Source: Alphaproteobacteria bacterium (GTDB lineage Bacteria > Pseudomonadota > Alphaproteobacteria > Puniceispirillales > Puniceispirillaceae). Taken from it: DNA of 7,558 nucleotides. A program made the translations under genes and the position numbers. The notes beneath the pieces are model-generated. The model saw only the letters and a program-made list of their open reading frames with translations, had not been told where the DNA came from and ran no database searches. The stretch covers positions 1-7,558 of the forward strand of contig WTHY01000172.1 in the NCBI GenBank assembly GCA_011522945.1, given 5' to 3'. Positions 1 through 6,867 of the stretch are shown one piece after another. The stretch's first letter is position 1. Each line of letters begins with the position of its first letter.

Positions 1-1041
1 ATCAATTACAACACATGTATCTTTATCTGGTGCTGCCCGAAGCCCGCGCCCCACAGACTGACCCCAAAGCACCTTTGATAAGGTCGGTCGCATATGCACA
101 ATAATATTACAATGCGGATTGTCCCAGCCTTCAGCAAGAACGCCAACTGAGACAACAGCTTCAACTTCCCCTTCAGCATGTGCAGCAAGCATTTGCATCC
201 GCTCTTTAATCGGCGTACTGGCCGTTATCAGAGAGACGGACAAGCCAAGTTCCTGTATCGCTTCTACCGTTGTTTCTGCAACTGTCACATCAGGGCAAAA
301 CCAGGCCGAAACAGGCTTTGGCTTTACCTTCTCACGCTCTTCTAGATAAATAGAACAGGCATGACTAATCATTGATGATTTAATAATGGCTGGCGCTAAT
401 TTCGCTACTGGAAAATCACCACTGGAAATATCAATCGAGCCAAGCTCAAGATCATGAATAAAATGCGGGCGATATCGTGGACGCACCAGAATGCCCTCTT
501 CAAAGAGCTTATCCATATCCGCGCCATCAATAATGGCATCAAAGGCTAAAGACAGCTGATCTCTCTGATCAGCTGTGCGGCGTTCAGGCGATGCCGTCAA
601 CCCTAACAGATGCGCATCATCTCGCCCCTTTTCCATGAAGCAATCTAAAATGCGCTTATAGCCTGTGCCATTTGGCGAGACGCGATGTGCCTCGTCAATA
701 ATAACGAGTTTGGCCTGCTCTATAGCTTCATCTAATATATCACGTGCCCGTGTGCTTGTTGATAGAAGCACATCATAATCTGCAAAGGCAGCCTCTGTAT
801 GATTAAGGTTTAGCTTGCAAACGCGATGCTCTTTTGCCAGGGCCCGTTCCAATTGCTCAAGTAGAACGAGTCTGTGGCATAGCACAATGACTTTTTCCCC
901 TTTATAAAACTGGCGGATAATCTCACTTGCCAAAACGGTTTTGCCAGCACCTGTAGGCGCTTTCACAATAAACCGACGATGAGCGTTCAAAATAGTTGGG
1001 AACCCATCAATAATGTCTTGTTGCCATCGGCGAAGCTGCAT
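1..1041 (-). CDS. SF2 DEAD/DEAH-box helicase, COG1061 (SSL2-like), C-terminus cut by window edge
   Basis: This is an ATP-dependent nucleic acid helicase or translocase of superfamily 2. The frame is open without a stop from the ATG at 1041-1039 to base 1, giving 347 residues. Visible motifs, in order: Walker A APTGAGKT (residues 28-35), DEAH box within IIDEAH (114-119), motif III LTASP (148-152), motif V GVLAEGWDN (300-308) and motif VI QSVGRGLR (328-335). Both RecA-like lobes are therefore present nearly in full, and only the C-terminal part is missing. The start is well supported: an in-frame stop lies 12 bases upstream (1054-1056), no other ATG lies between, and a GAAGG stretch precedes it. 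The gene follows the carnitine operon in the same direction but 328 bases away, so it is probably a separate unit. The substrate (DNA or RNA) and cellular role cannot be read from the sequence. Helicases of this group occur both as housekeeping genes and on mobile elements, and no mobile-element signs are visible here. Confidence 0.9.
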   Translation of the reverse strand, partial: MQLRRWQQDIIDGFPTILNAHRRFIVKAPTGAGKTVLASEIIRQFYKGEKVIVLCHRLVLLEQLERALAKEHRVCKLNLNHTEAAFADYDVLLSTSTRARDILDEAIEQAKLVIIDEAHRVSPNGTGYKRILDCFMEKGRDDAHLLGLTASPERRTADQRDQLSLAFDAIIDGADMDKLFEEGILVRPRYRPHFIHDLELGSIDISSGDFPVAKLAPAIIKSSMISHACSIYLEEREKVKPKPVSAWFCPDVTVAETTVEAIQELGLSVSLITASTPIKERMQMLAAHAEGEVEAVVSVGVLAEGWDNPHCNIIVHMRPTLSKVLWGQSVGRGLRAAPDKDTCVVID

Positions 1042-1110
1042 ACGCCTATACCTTCACTTTATAGGTTTACTAAATTCATCTGCCTAAAATTGGTATGAAA
1101 CCTGCCTATA

Positions 1111-1121
1111 TAACGTCGTTA
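1111..1121. repeat. 11-base palindrome upstream of the helicase gene
   Basis: TAACG-T-CGTTA is a perfect 5+1+5 inverted repeat whose near edge lies about 70 bases upstream of the helicase ATG. Its size and position would suit a small operator, but an 11-base palindrome in AT-rich DNA can arise by chance and no regulator is known for it. Confidence 0.25.
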
Positions 1122-1213
1122 AAAACAGAATGGTCTTGGCTGTGATTTATTCCAATTGGGCGGTTACTTTACAGCATCTTTGAGATTTAATCTTCCCTAA
1201 TATGCAATCTTGT

Positions 1214-1246
1214 AAAAAAAGATACTGTTTTTATCGATACGTACCT
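1214..1246 (-). terminator. weak candidate rho-independent terminator
   Basis: On the minus strand AGGTAC (1246-1241) can pair with GTATCT (1225-1220) as six pairs, one of them G-U, around a 15-base loop. A run of T follows directly (1219-1214). The stem is short and AT-rich and the loop is long, so this is well below a textbook terminator. It lies about 125 bases after the stop codon of the caiD-like gene. It is the only place in the spacer where a stem and a T-run adjoin in the operon's direction. Confidence 0.25.
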
Positions 1247-1295
1247 ATATCTGCCCTAGCCCACTTTAACTGCAGCCACATGACAGATAGGCATA

Positions 1296-1328
1296 TCACG
1301 TCTTGCACCGCAATGGATGATGACGTGA
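1296..1328 (-). repeat. nested inverted repeat just downstream of the caiD-like gene
   Basis: The outer arms TCACGTC (1296-1302) and GACGTGA (1322-1328) are a perfect 7-base inverted repeat. Directly inside the left arm, TTGC-ACC-GCAA (1303-1313) forms a second perfect 4-base stem, leaving an 8-base bulge (1314-1321) on the other side. The element begins about 42 bases past the stop codon of the caiD-like gene. As RNA it could cap the 3' end of the operon transcript. As DNA the ACGT-centred arms could be a protein-binding site. No T-run follows, so it is not a simple intrinsic terminator. Confidence 0.45.
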
Positions 1329-1369
1329 CGAAGCGCGGGAAACAAGTCTCTAAACCCTATCCATAAGGA

Positions 1370-2155
1370 CTAGCGGCCCTTCCAAATAGGATCACGCTTT
1401 TCGGCGAAGGCATTATATCCTTCAGCATGATCTTCGCTTGCATATAACCTATCAACGGTTGGCATCTGGCGTTTTGTGATACGGCCCATCATATCGTGGA
1501 ATCGCTCACTTTCTGCCTCTCTGACAACTTCCTTAATCGCGGCATAAACAAGCGGCGGGCCAGACGCAAGGAGACGTGCTAATTCCCAAGCCTTTTCTTG
1601 CAGGCTATCATGCGGGACGATTTCACGAACAAGCCCCCAGCGATGTGCCTCTTCTGCATCAAACCAACGGCCCGTTAACAGCAAATCCATGGCGACATGA
1701 TAAGGAATACGTTTTGGAAGCTTTATTGATGCAGCATCAGCAACTGTCCCTGAGCGGATTTCTGGAAGCGCAAAGCTAGCATGTTCAGAGGCAATAATCA
1801 GATCACATGCAAGTGCCATCTCTAGACCACCACCACAGCAGATACCATTTACTGCACAGATAACAGGCTTATTCATATTCCCAAGTTCTTGCAGGCCGCC
1901 AAAACCACCAATGCCATAATTGTCATCAACAGCTTCGCCATCTGCAGCGGCTTTTAAATCCCATCCAGCAGAAAAGAATTTATCTCCAGCTGCGCGAAAA
2001 ATCGCTACGCGCAACTCTGGGTCATCTCTGAAATCGCGATAGGTGTCTCCTAAAAGCCGGCTTGTTGCCATATCAATGGCATTTGCCTTTGGCCGGTTTA
2101 GGGTGATTTCAAGGATACCATCTTCTTTACGAAGCGTGATAGGCGTGTCCGTCAT
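1370..2155 (-). CDS. caiD: CaiD-like crotonobetainyl-CoA hydratase (carnitinyl-CoA dehydratase)
   Basis: This crotonase-fold enzyme is expected to add water to crotonobetainyl-CoA, giving L-carnitinyl-CoA. It has 261 residues, the same length I recall for E. coli CaiD, and the likeness to CaiD as I recall it is strong throughout. Examples are EITLNRPKANAID (16-28), FFSAGWDLKAAADGEA (60-75) and the C-terminal AFAEKRDPIWKGR (249-261). The two acidic residues expected in the active site are present: Glu112 in CGGGLEMAL and Glu132 in ALPEIRSG. The following loop reads GTVADAAS (136-143), where E. coli CaiD has GIVPDSGG. It is the last gene of the operon. Its ATG lies 2 bases after the synthetase stop codon, with a purine-rich AGAAGAGA ribosome site inside the end of the upstream gene. 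Another enoyl-CoA hydratase specificity is possible, but CaiD likeness and carnitine neighbours agree. Confidence 0.88.
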   Translation of the reverse strand: MTDTPITLRKEDGILEITLNRPKANAIDMATSRLLGDTYRDFRDDPELRVAIFRAAGDKFFSAGWDLKAAADGEAVDDNYGIGGFGGLQELGNMNKPVICAVNGICCGGGLEMALACDLIIASEHASFALPEIRSGTVADAASIKLPKRIPYHVAMDLLLTGRWFDAEEAHRWGLVREIVPHDSLQEKAWELARLLASGPPLVYAAIKEVVREAESERFHDMMGRITKRQMPTVDRLYASEDHAEGYNAFAEKRDPIWKGR

Positions 2156-2157
2156 AT

Positions 2158-4221
2158 CTAATTCTCTTCTGTTTTTAGCATCAATAGACAGTCAGCGATC
2201 TTACCGCCTGAAGTCTGAATCATGAAGGGGTTTATTTCCAATTCTACAAGCCTGTCCTTATGGGCTAATGCAAAAGCTGAAATTTGCCATATAGCTGTAG
2301 CCAATTTGTCTATATCTGTACCGGCCTTACCACGATATCCTGACAATATTGGTGAGATACGAAGTGCGGCTAGGGCCGCTTTAATGTCAGCTTCTGTAGC
2401 AGGCAAGATCAGGCTTTGTATGTCACCAAGAATTTCTGTCAAAATACCACCCGCGCCGATTGTAAGCAGAAGCCCATGTGCTGGATCTGCTACAATACCG
2501 ATTAGCAATTCTGCGATAACATCACTGACCATTTCCTCGACAAGAAACCCTTGTGCATCAGGCATTTGTTCTGCAGCTGCTTGCACTGTGTCAGCGTCTG
2601 TCAGATTGACCTGAACAGCACCAGCTTCGGTCTTATGAGCAAAACCAAGACCTTTTAACACTACTGGAAACCCAATCTCGTTTGCTTTTGCAGCTGCTGC
2701 TTCAGGATTATTTGCCGTGAAGCCGGCCGGTACTGGCAACCCAGCTTTGCGTAGCATCTCTTTTGCCTTAGCTTCATCTATCTGCTGACTTACAGGTGAT
2801 ATGATCGCTTTTGCTGGCACCATTTCTGATAAGTCGCTCGACCAGGCTGTTGCGATAAAGTCTGACGCTGCTAAAGCTTCAAGCGAATCTTCAACGCCAC
2901 CCATCGGTACAACATCACCAGCTGAAATGCGTGCTGCCCAGCGCTCATCCATCAATTCGGGTATGGTTGCTATGACAGCAGATGGCGTGCCTGTCTTTGC
3001 TGCTGCCTGTAAAAACGCCTCCAAGGCAGGCTCCCAGCTATCTGCCTCACATCTATCTTCACGAGGCGGGTCAAATATGAGACATCCAAACTCTGCATCA
3101 CCGTGTAAAGCCGTTGTGAATACATCACGCATGACAGGCACATCCCCCCAAATATAGGTCTGATAATCTAGCGGGTTTGATAAATGCACTAATCCACCAA
3201 GAGAGGCTTCAAGTTTTACCTTTTGAGATGGTGTCAGCTCTGGAAAAGACAGAGGTAATGCATAGGCTGCGTCTGCGATAAGGGATGCCTCACCACCTGA
3301 GCAAGATAGCGAGATGAGCTTACCAGCTGGAATAGCGCCCTTATGATGGAGTAATTTCAGCGTTTCTAAAAAGGCTGTTAGACTACCAACGCGGGCAATA
3401 CCAAACCGCTTTAGAAGTGCCGCTGCCCCGGCATCATCCCCTGCCAGAGAGGCTGTATGTGAGCTTGTTGCCTCAATAGCCTGCTCAGACTTACCCATTT
3501 TCAGCGCAACAATAGGCTTTCCGGCTGCCTTCGCGGCTACTGCCAAACGATGCCAGCCATCAATATCCACAAAGCCCTCAATATGCACGCCAATTGCTGT
3601 GACCCGTGGGTCATCTAAGAGAGCAAGCGCAATTTCAGCCTGACTAACAGCAGCTTGATTTCCAGCTGCAATCATATAGGCAATTGGGCAGCTTCTCTTT
3701 TGCATCGTAAGGCTGATGGCAATATTCGAGCTTTGCATAATGATAGCTACACCTGACCCTATAGCTGCACCGCCATGCTGGTCAGGCCAGAGACAGACAG
3801 TATCTAGATAATTCAGATAGCCATAACAATTTGGCCCCAAAAAGGGCATGTCGCCAGCTGCATCCAAAAGTGCTGATTGCAGCTTTGTGCCTTCTGCCTC
3901 TTCAGCAGCTGTTTCAGCAAAGCCAGAGGCAAAACAAATGGCACCGCCAGCGCCTGCTCTGTTAAGCTCAGATAGAATCTGAGGCGTTATTGCGCGGTTC
4001 ACGCCAATGAAGCTTGCATCCGGCGCTGACGGCAGGTCTGCCACTGACTTGTAACAAACAAGCCCCTGCACCTCTGTTTTCTTTGGATGCACAGGCCAGA
4101 TATTGCCCTGATAGCCAGTTTTGCGTAGCTGACTGATGACATTTTCAGCCCACCCGCCACCAAATACAGCAATGGATTTTGGTTGCAGAAGGCGCTTCAA
4201 ACTTGTCCCAGTTTCTTCCAT
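2158..4221 (-). CDS. ADP-forming acyl-CoA synthetase (acetyl-CoA synthetase-like, fused alpha-beta)
   Basis: This is a 687-residue one-chain NDP-forming acyl-CoA synthetase, predicted to join a carboxylate to CoA with ATP giving ADP and phosphate, through phosphohistidine intermediates. Layout: CoA-binding Rossmann domain (about 8-105), succinyl-CoA-ligase-like domains with GPNCYGYLN (129-137) and QSSN (163-166), then the probable phospho-accepting His255 in SSHTASLAG (252-260). A C-terminal ATP-grasp domain (about 480-687) carries HKTEAGAV (529-536; its His is a candidate second phosphate carrier), IGAGGILTEILGD (588-600) and VELEINPF (659-666). From its position between the acyl-CoA dehydrogenase and the CaiD-like hydratase, the likely substrate is gamma-butyrobetaine, crotonobetaine or carnitine; this is inference. 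The ATG is 4 bases after the upstream stop codon and has an AGGGGG ribosome site. The acid substrate is not readable from sequence. Related operons may use a CaiC-type AMP-forming ligase or CaiB CoA-transferase instead; neither is here. Confidence 0.85.
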   Translation of the reverse strand: MEETGTSLKRLLQPKSIAVFGGGWAENVISQLRKTGYQGNIWPVHPKKTEVQGLVCYKSVADLPSAPDASFIGVNRAITPQILSELNRAGAGGAICFASGFAETAAEEAEGTKLQSALLDAAGDMPFLGPNCYGYLNYLDTVCLWPDQHGGAAIGSGVAIIMQSSNIAISLTMQKRSCPIAYMIAAGNQAAVSQAEIALALLDDPRVTAIGVHIEGFVDIDGWHRLAVAAKAAGKPIVALKMGKSEQAIEATSSHTASLAGDDAGAAALLKRFGIARVGSLTAFLETLKLLHHKGAIPAGKLISLSCSGGEASLIADAAYALPLSFPELTPSQKVKLEASLGGLVHLSNPLDYQTYIWGDVPVMRDVFTTALHGDAEFGCLIFDPPREDRCEADSWEPALEAFLQAAAKTGTPSAVIATIPELMDERWAARISAGDVVPMGGVEDSLEALAASDFIATAWSSDLSEMVPAKAIISPVSQQIDEAKAKEMLRKAGLPVPAGFTANNPEAAAAKANEIGFPVVLKGLGFAHKTEAGAVQVNLTDADTVQAAAEQMPDAQGFLVEEMVSDVIAELLIGIVADPAHGLLLTIGAGGILTEILGDIQSLILPATEADIKAALAALRISPILSGYRGKAGTDIDKLATAIWQISAFALAHKDRLVELEINPFMIQTSGGKIADCLLMLKTEEN

Positions 4222-4225
4222 GCAC

Positions 4226-5386
4226 TTAGCCCCCTAAAGGACGCAGCAAATCACGACTGATAATATGGCGTTGGATTTCAGAGGTGCCATCCCAAATGCG
4301 CTCAACACGTGCATCACGCCAGAAACGCGCAAATGGCAGATCAGACATAAGACCCATACCACCATGCAGCTGAATACAAGTGTCTGTGACACGTGCCAGC
4401 ATCTCGGTTGCGTAAAGCTTAGCAGAGGCAATCTCTCGATTACAGTCCTGACCTTTTGCCAGCTTCCATGCGGCTGCCAGCGTAAGATAATCTGCCGCAT
4501 CAATTTCTGTAATCATATCTGCGAGCTGGAAACTAACGCCCTGGAATTTTCCAATTTGCTGACCAAATTGTTTGCGCTCTGTCAGGTAGGGGAGCGTCTC
4601 TTCAAAGGCGCGGCGCGCTCTGCCCACCGAGGCAGCAGCTACCGATAGCCTCGTACCAGCCAGCCAGTCATTAGCCACTTCAAACCCTTTATGCGGCTCG
4701 CCTAGAATCTGTGATGATGGCAGACGGCACTCATCAAATCGTAAGATACAATTCTGATACCCGCGATGAGACACCGAATCATATCCTGGGAGGATTTCAA
4801 ATCCGGGCGTACCCTTATCTACCAGAAAACAGGTGATTTTCTTCTTAATACCGCGTGGTGTTTCTTCTTCACCACTCGCTACAAAACAAATCACAAAATC
4901 TGCGATATTTGCATGGCTGATGAAATGCTTTGTGCCGTTGATAATCCAATCATCTTCGTCAGGCCTTGCTGTACATTGCATACCGCGCACATCTGAGCCA
5001 GCACCTGGCTCAGTCAACGCAAGTGCATCAAACTTCTCTCCTTTTACAGCAGGTAAGAGATATTTCTCACGCTGCTCACCCTCACACGCCATCAAGATAC
5101 CTGAGGGCCGACCAAAGAAAACTGTCAGTGCATAACTGCCACGTCCTAATTCACGCTCAACAAGCGTAAAATCAAATTCATCAAGACCAGCACCACCCAC
5201 CTCTTCAGGAAAATTGCAGCCGAAAAAACCCATCTCACGGCATTTTTTCGCAATTTCAGCACCTAATTCAGCTGGCACAACACCTGTGCGATCAACCTCT
5301 GCTTCATGCGGGTAGATTTCAGTCTCGACAAAACTGCGAACTGTGTCGACAATCATTTGTTGTTCTTCGGAAAGTGCGAAATCCAT
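4226..5386 (-). CDS. acyl-CoA dehydrogenase, candidate gamma-butyrobetainyl-CoA dehydrogenase
   Basis: This FAD-dependent acyl-CoA dehydrogenase has 386 residues, a normal length for the family. Visible signatures are the N-terminal helical domain MDFALSEEQQMIVDTV, LTEPGAGSD (124-132), ERKQFG (270-275), QLHGGMG (339-345) and the C-terminal IWDGTSEIQR (364-373). In most family members the C-terminal motif is Y-E-G-T and its Glu is the catalytic base; here Asp366 stands in that place. The alternative helix-G position used in isovaleryl-CoA dehydrogenase appears to be Thr245 (AGTRLSVAA), so no Glu replaces it there. It differs clearly from E. coli CaiA as I recall that sequence, so crotonobetainyl-CoA reductase is less likely than oxidation of gamma-butyrobetainyl-CoA to crotonobetainyl-CoA. 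That role is inferred from context. It starts 14 bases after the lcdH stop codon behind a GAGAG ribosome site. Electrons would normally pass to electron-transfer flavoprotein, which is not encoded in this window. Confidence 0.85.
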   Translation of the reverse strand: MDFALSEEQQMIVDTVRSFVETEIYPHEAEVDRTGVVPAELGAEIAKKCREMGFFGCNFPEEVGGAGLDEFDFTLVERELGRGSYALTVFFGRPSGILMACEGEQREKYLLPAVKGEKFDALALTEPGAGSDVRGMQCTARPDEDDWIINGTKHFISHANIADFVICFVASGEEETPRGIKKKITCFLVDKGTPGFEILPGYDSVSHRGYQNCILRFDECRLPSSQILGEPHKGFEVANDWLAGTRLSVAAASVGRARRAFEETLPYLTERKQFGQQIGKFQGVSFQLADMITEIDAADYLTLAAAWKLAKGQDCNREIASAKLYATEMLARVTDTCIQLHGGMGLMSDLPFARFWRDARVERIWDGTSEIQRHIISRDLLRPLGG

Positions 5387-5400
5387 ATTATCTTACTCTC

Positions 5401-6867
5401 TTAAGCTTTTTGTCCGGTAAACCGGCCGATAAAATCTGGTACAGGCAGATTTTGATGTGCTGTCGCTAACGGCTCTAGTTTGCTCCATATCTCAGGACCT
5501 GCCGGACAGCTTTTGCCTTCTTTATTATTCACATGCAAAATCATATGCTCAGAGGTTGCAATCACGTCACCAGCTGCATTGTACATCTGGTGCATCAGAT
5601 GCAACTTCTTTTCTGTTGCCATCAAAATTTGCGTTTCAACCGGCAATATCTCTGCGAGCTTAGCTTCACCTAAATGCCGCAAATGCGTTTCCACCGTGAA
5701 AAAGGTACATCCCTTTTCAAGATAGGCAGCATCCATACCCACAGCGCCCAGAAACGCATCAGTTGCTTCTGAAAAAGCCTGTAAATATCGGAATTCTGTC
5801 ATATGACCATTATAGTCGATCCAGGCTGGTAGCACCTCTGCGGTATATAATCTGAGTGGCTGGTTTATATCTGCGATTGGCGCTTCTGGCGCATCTGGCA
5901 AACTGGCTTCACGCGCATTTAAAAAGGCGCCCGCCCCCCAATTATGGCGTTTAAGAACTTGCAAAAACCCGATGAGATTACGATCTCGAATCCGTTCCAA
6001 CTCACGGATAGAATAGGCACCTGATTGCGCATCAGACTGGCTAGCTATCTTATCTATCAATGCGTCATCTAGCTCCGGCACATCCATGAGTTTTGTCCAT
6101 GGCCATGCGAGCGCCGGTCCGAACTGGCTGATAAAATGGCGCATACCAGCTTCACCACCTGCTACACGATATGTTTCAAACAAACCCATCTGCGCCCAAC
6201 GTAACCCGAAACTATGGGTCATGATGTCATCAATTTCCTGAGTGGTGGCGATACCATCATTGATGAGCCACAAGGCTTCCCGCCAGACTGCTTCTAAAAG
6301 CCTATCACCAACATGGGCATCGATTTCGCCTTTGATATGCACTGGCTTCATACCTATGGAGCTTAAAATATGCTTTGCCATATCAAGCTGTGTTTCTGTT
6401 GTTTCAGGCGGCGCCACAAGCTCAACCAAGGGCAGCAGATATACTGGGTTATAAGGGTGTGTTACGACGATCTGACCTGGACGGGTTGCATCAGCGTTTA
6501 ATTCACTTGGCTTAAATCCAGATGTAGAGGAGCCAATCATGGCATCTTGGCGGCAAGCTTGCTGTATCTGTTTATAGACAGCCTGTTTCATCTCCAGCCG
6601 TTCTGGAACAGATTCCTGTATCCAAGAGGCTTCCGACACAGCCTCTTCTAAACTAGCTGCAAATTGCAGATTGCCCGCTTTGGGAAGCGGCTTGTCAATG
6701 AGCTGTGGCACAGCTGCCTGCGCATTGTTAAGCACTTCAGAAATCTTGCGTTCTGCTTCTGGGTCAGGGTCAAAAACGACAACATCCCAGCCAGCTAGCA
6801 AAAAGCGTGCTGCCCAGCCACCACCGATGACACCACCTCCGATGATGGCTGCTACTGAACGGCTCAT
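5401..6867 (-). CDS. lcdH: L-carnitine dehydrogenase fused to betainyl-CoA thioesterase
   Basis: This 488-residue two-domain enzyme has an N-terminal part (about 1-325) of the 3-hydroxyacyl-CoA dehydrogenase type. It contains a Rossmann glycine motif IIGGGVIGGGWAARF (8-22), with Asp33 ending the second strand (fits NAD use). Ser116 (STSG) and the His137/Glu149 pair in THPYNPVYLLPLVEL match the catalytic spacing of hydroxyacyl-CoA dehydrogenases. It should oxidise L-carnitine to 3-dehydrocarnitine. The C-terminal part (about 335-488) is a hotdog thioesterase with DYNGHM (351-356). Such fusions are known in alphaproteobacterial carnitine users, where the thioesterase releases glycine betaine from betainyl-CoA. 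The start overlaps the BKACE stop by four bases (ATGA), with only a poor ribosome site, which suggests translational coupling. The two domains thus bracket the BKACE step: one makes its substrate and the other removes its product. The fusion and the BKACE neighbour make this assignment firm. Confidence 0.92.
   Translation of the reverse strand: MSRSVAAIIGGGVIGGGWAARFLLAGWDVVVFDPDPEAERKISEVLNNAQAAVPQLIDKPLPKAGNLQFAASLEEAVSEASWIQESVPERLEMKQAVYKQIQQACRQDAMIGSSTSGFKPSELNADATRPGQIVVTHPYNPVYLLPLVELVAPPETTETQLDMAKHILSSIGMKPVHIKGEIDAHVGDRLLEAVWREALWLINDGIATTQEIDDIMTHSFGLRWAQMGLFETYRVAGGEAGMRHFISQFGPALAWPWTKLMDVPELDDALIDKIASQSDAQSGAYSIRELERIRDRNLIGFLQVLKRHNWGAGAFLNAREASLPDAPEAPIADINQPLRLYTAEVLPAWIDYNGHMTEFRYLQAFSEATDAFLGAVGMDAAYLEKGCTFFTVETHLRHLGEAKLAEILPVETQILMATEKKLHLMHQMYNAAGDVIATSEHMILHVNNKEGKSCPAGPEIWSKLEPLATAHQNLPVPDFIGRFTGQKA

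Larger units (their letters stand above)
1042..1369. other. non-coding spacer between the carnitine operon and the helicase gene
   Basis: This 328-base, AT-richer stretch has no convincing gene on either strand. Read on the minus strand it contains, in order, a nested inverted repeat (1328-1296), a T7 run behind a weak stem (1246-1214), the 8-base palindrome CCAATTGG (1152-1159) and the near-palindrome TAACGTCGTTA (1111-1121). It should hold the operon's 3' end and the helicase promoter. The only -10-like hexamer close to the helicase start is TATAAA on the minus strand (1063-1058), and it lacks a good -35 partner, so no promoter is called. Confidence 0.7.

Noticed and set aside
6..349. Small open frames at the left end (6-188 minus, 119-349 plus)
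   Set aside because: They overlap the intact helicase frame, which carries conserved motifs V and VI across this stretch.
1058..1063. TATAAA as the -10 box of a helicase promoter
   Set aside because: No acceptable -35 hexamer lies at the right distance, and AT-rich spacers give such hexamers by chance.
1280..1366. 28-codon plus-strand reading frame in the spacer
   Set aside because: It has no ribosome site, overlaps the nested inverted repeat, and its translation resembles nothing recognisable.
2222..2614. Long plus-strand open frames opposite the operon (also 2801-3157, 4265-4648, 7077-7463)
   Set aside because: They lie antisense inside strongly supported genes, and their translations are low-complexity or Ser/Ala/Cys/His-rich without domains.
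4226..5386. Naming the acyl-CoA dehydrogenase CaiA (crotonobetainyl-CoA reductase)
   Set aside because: The sequence differs from E. coli CaiA around the active site, and the surrounding genes form an oxidative route.
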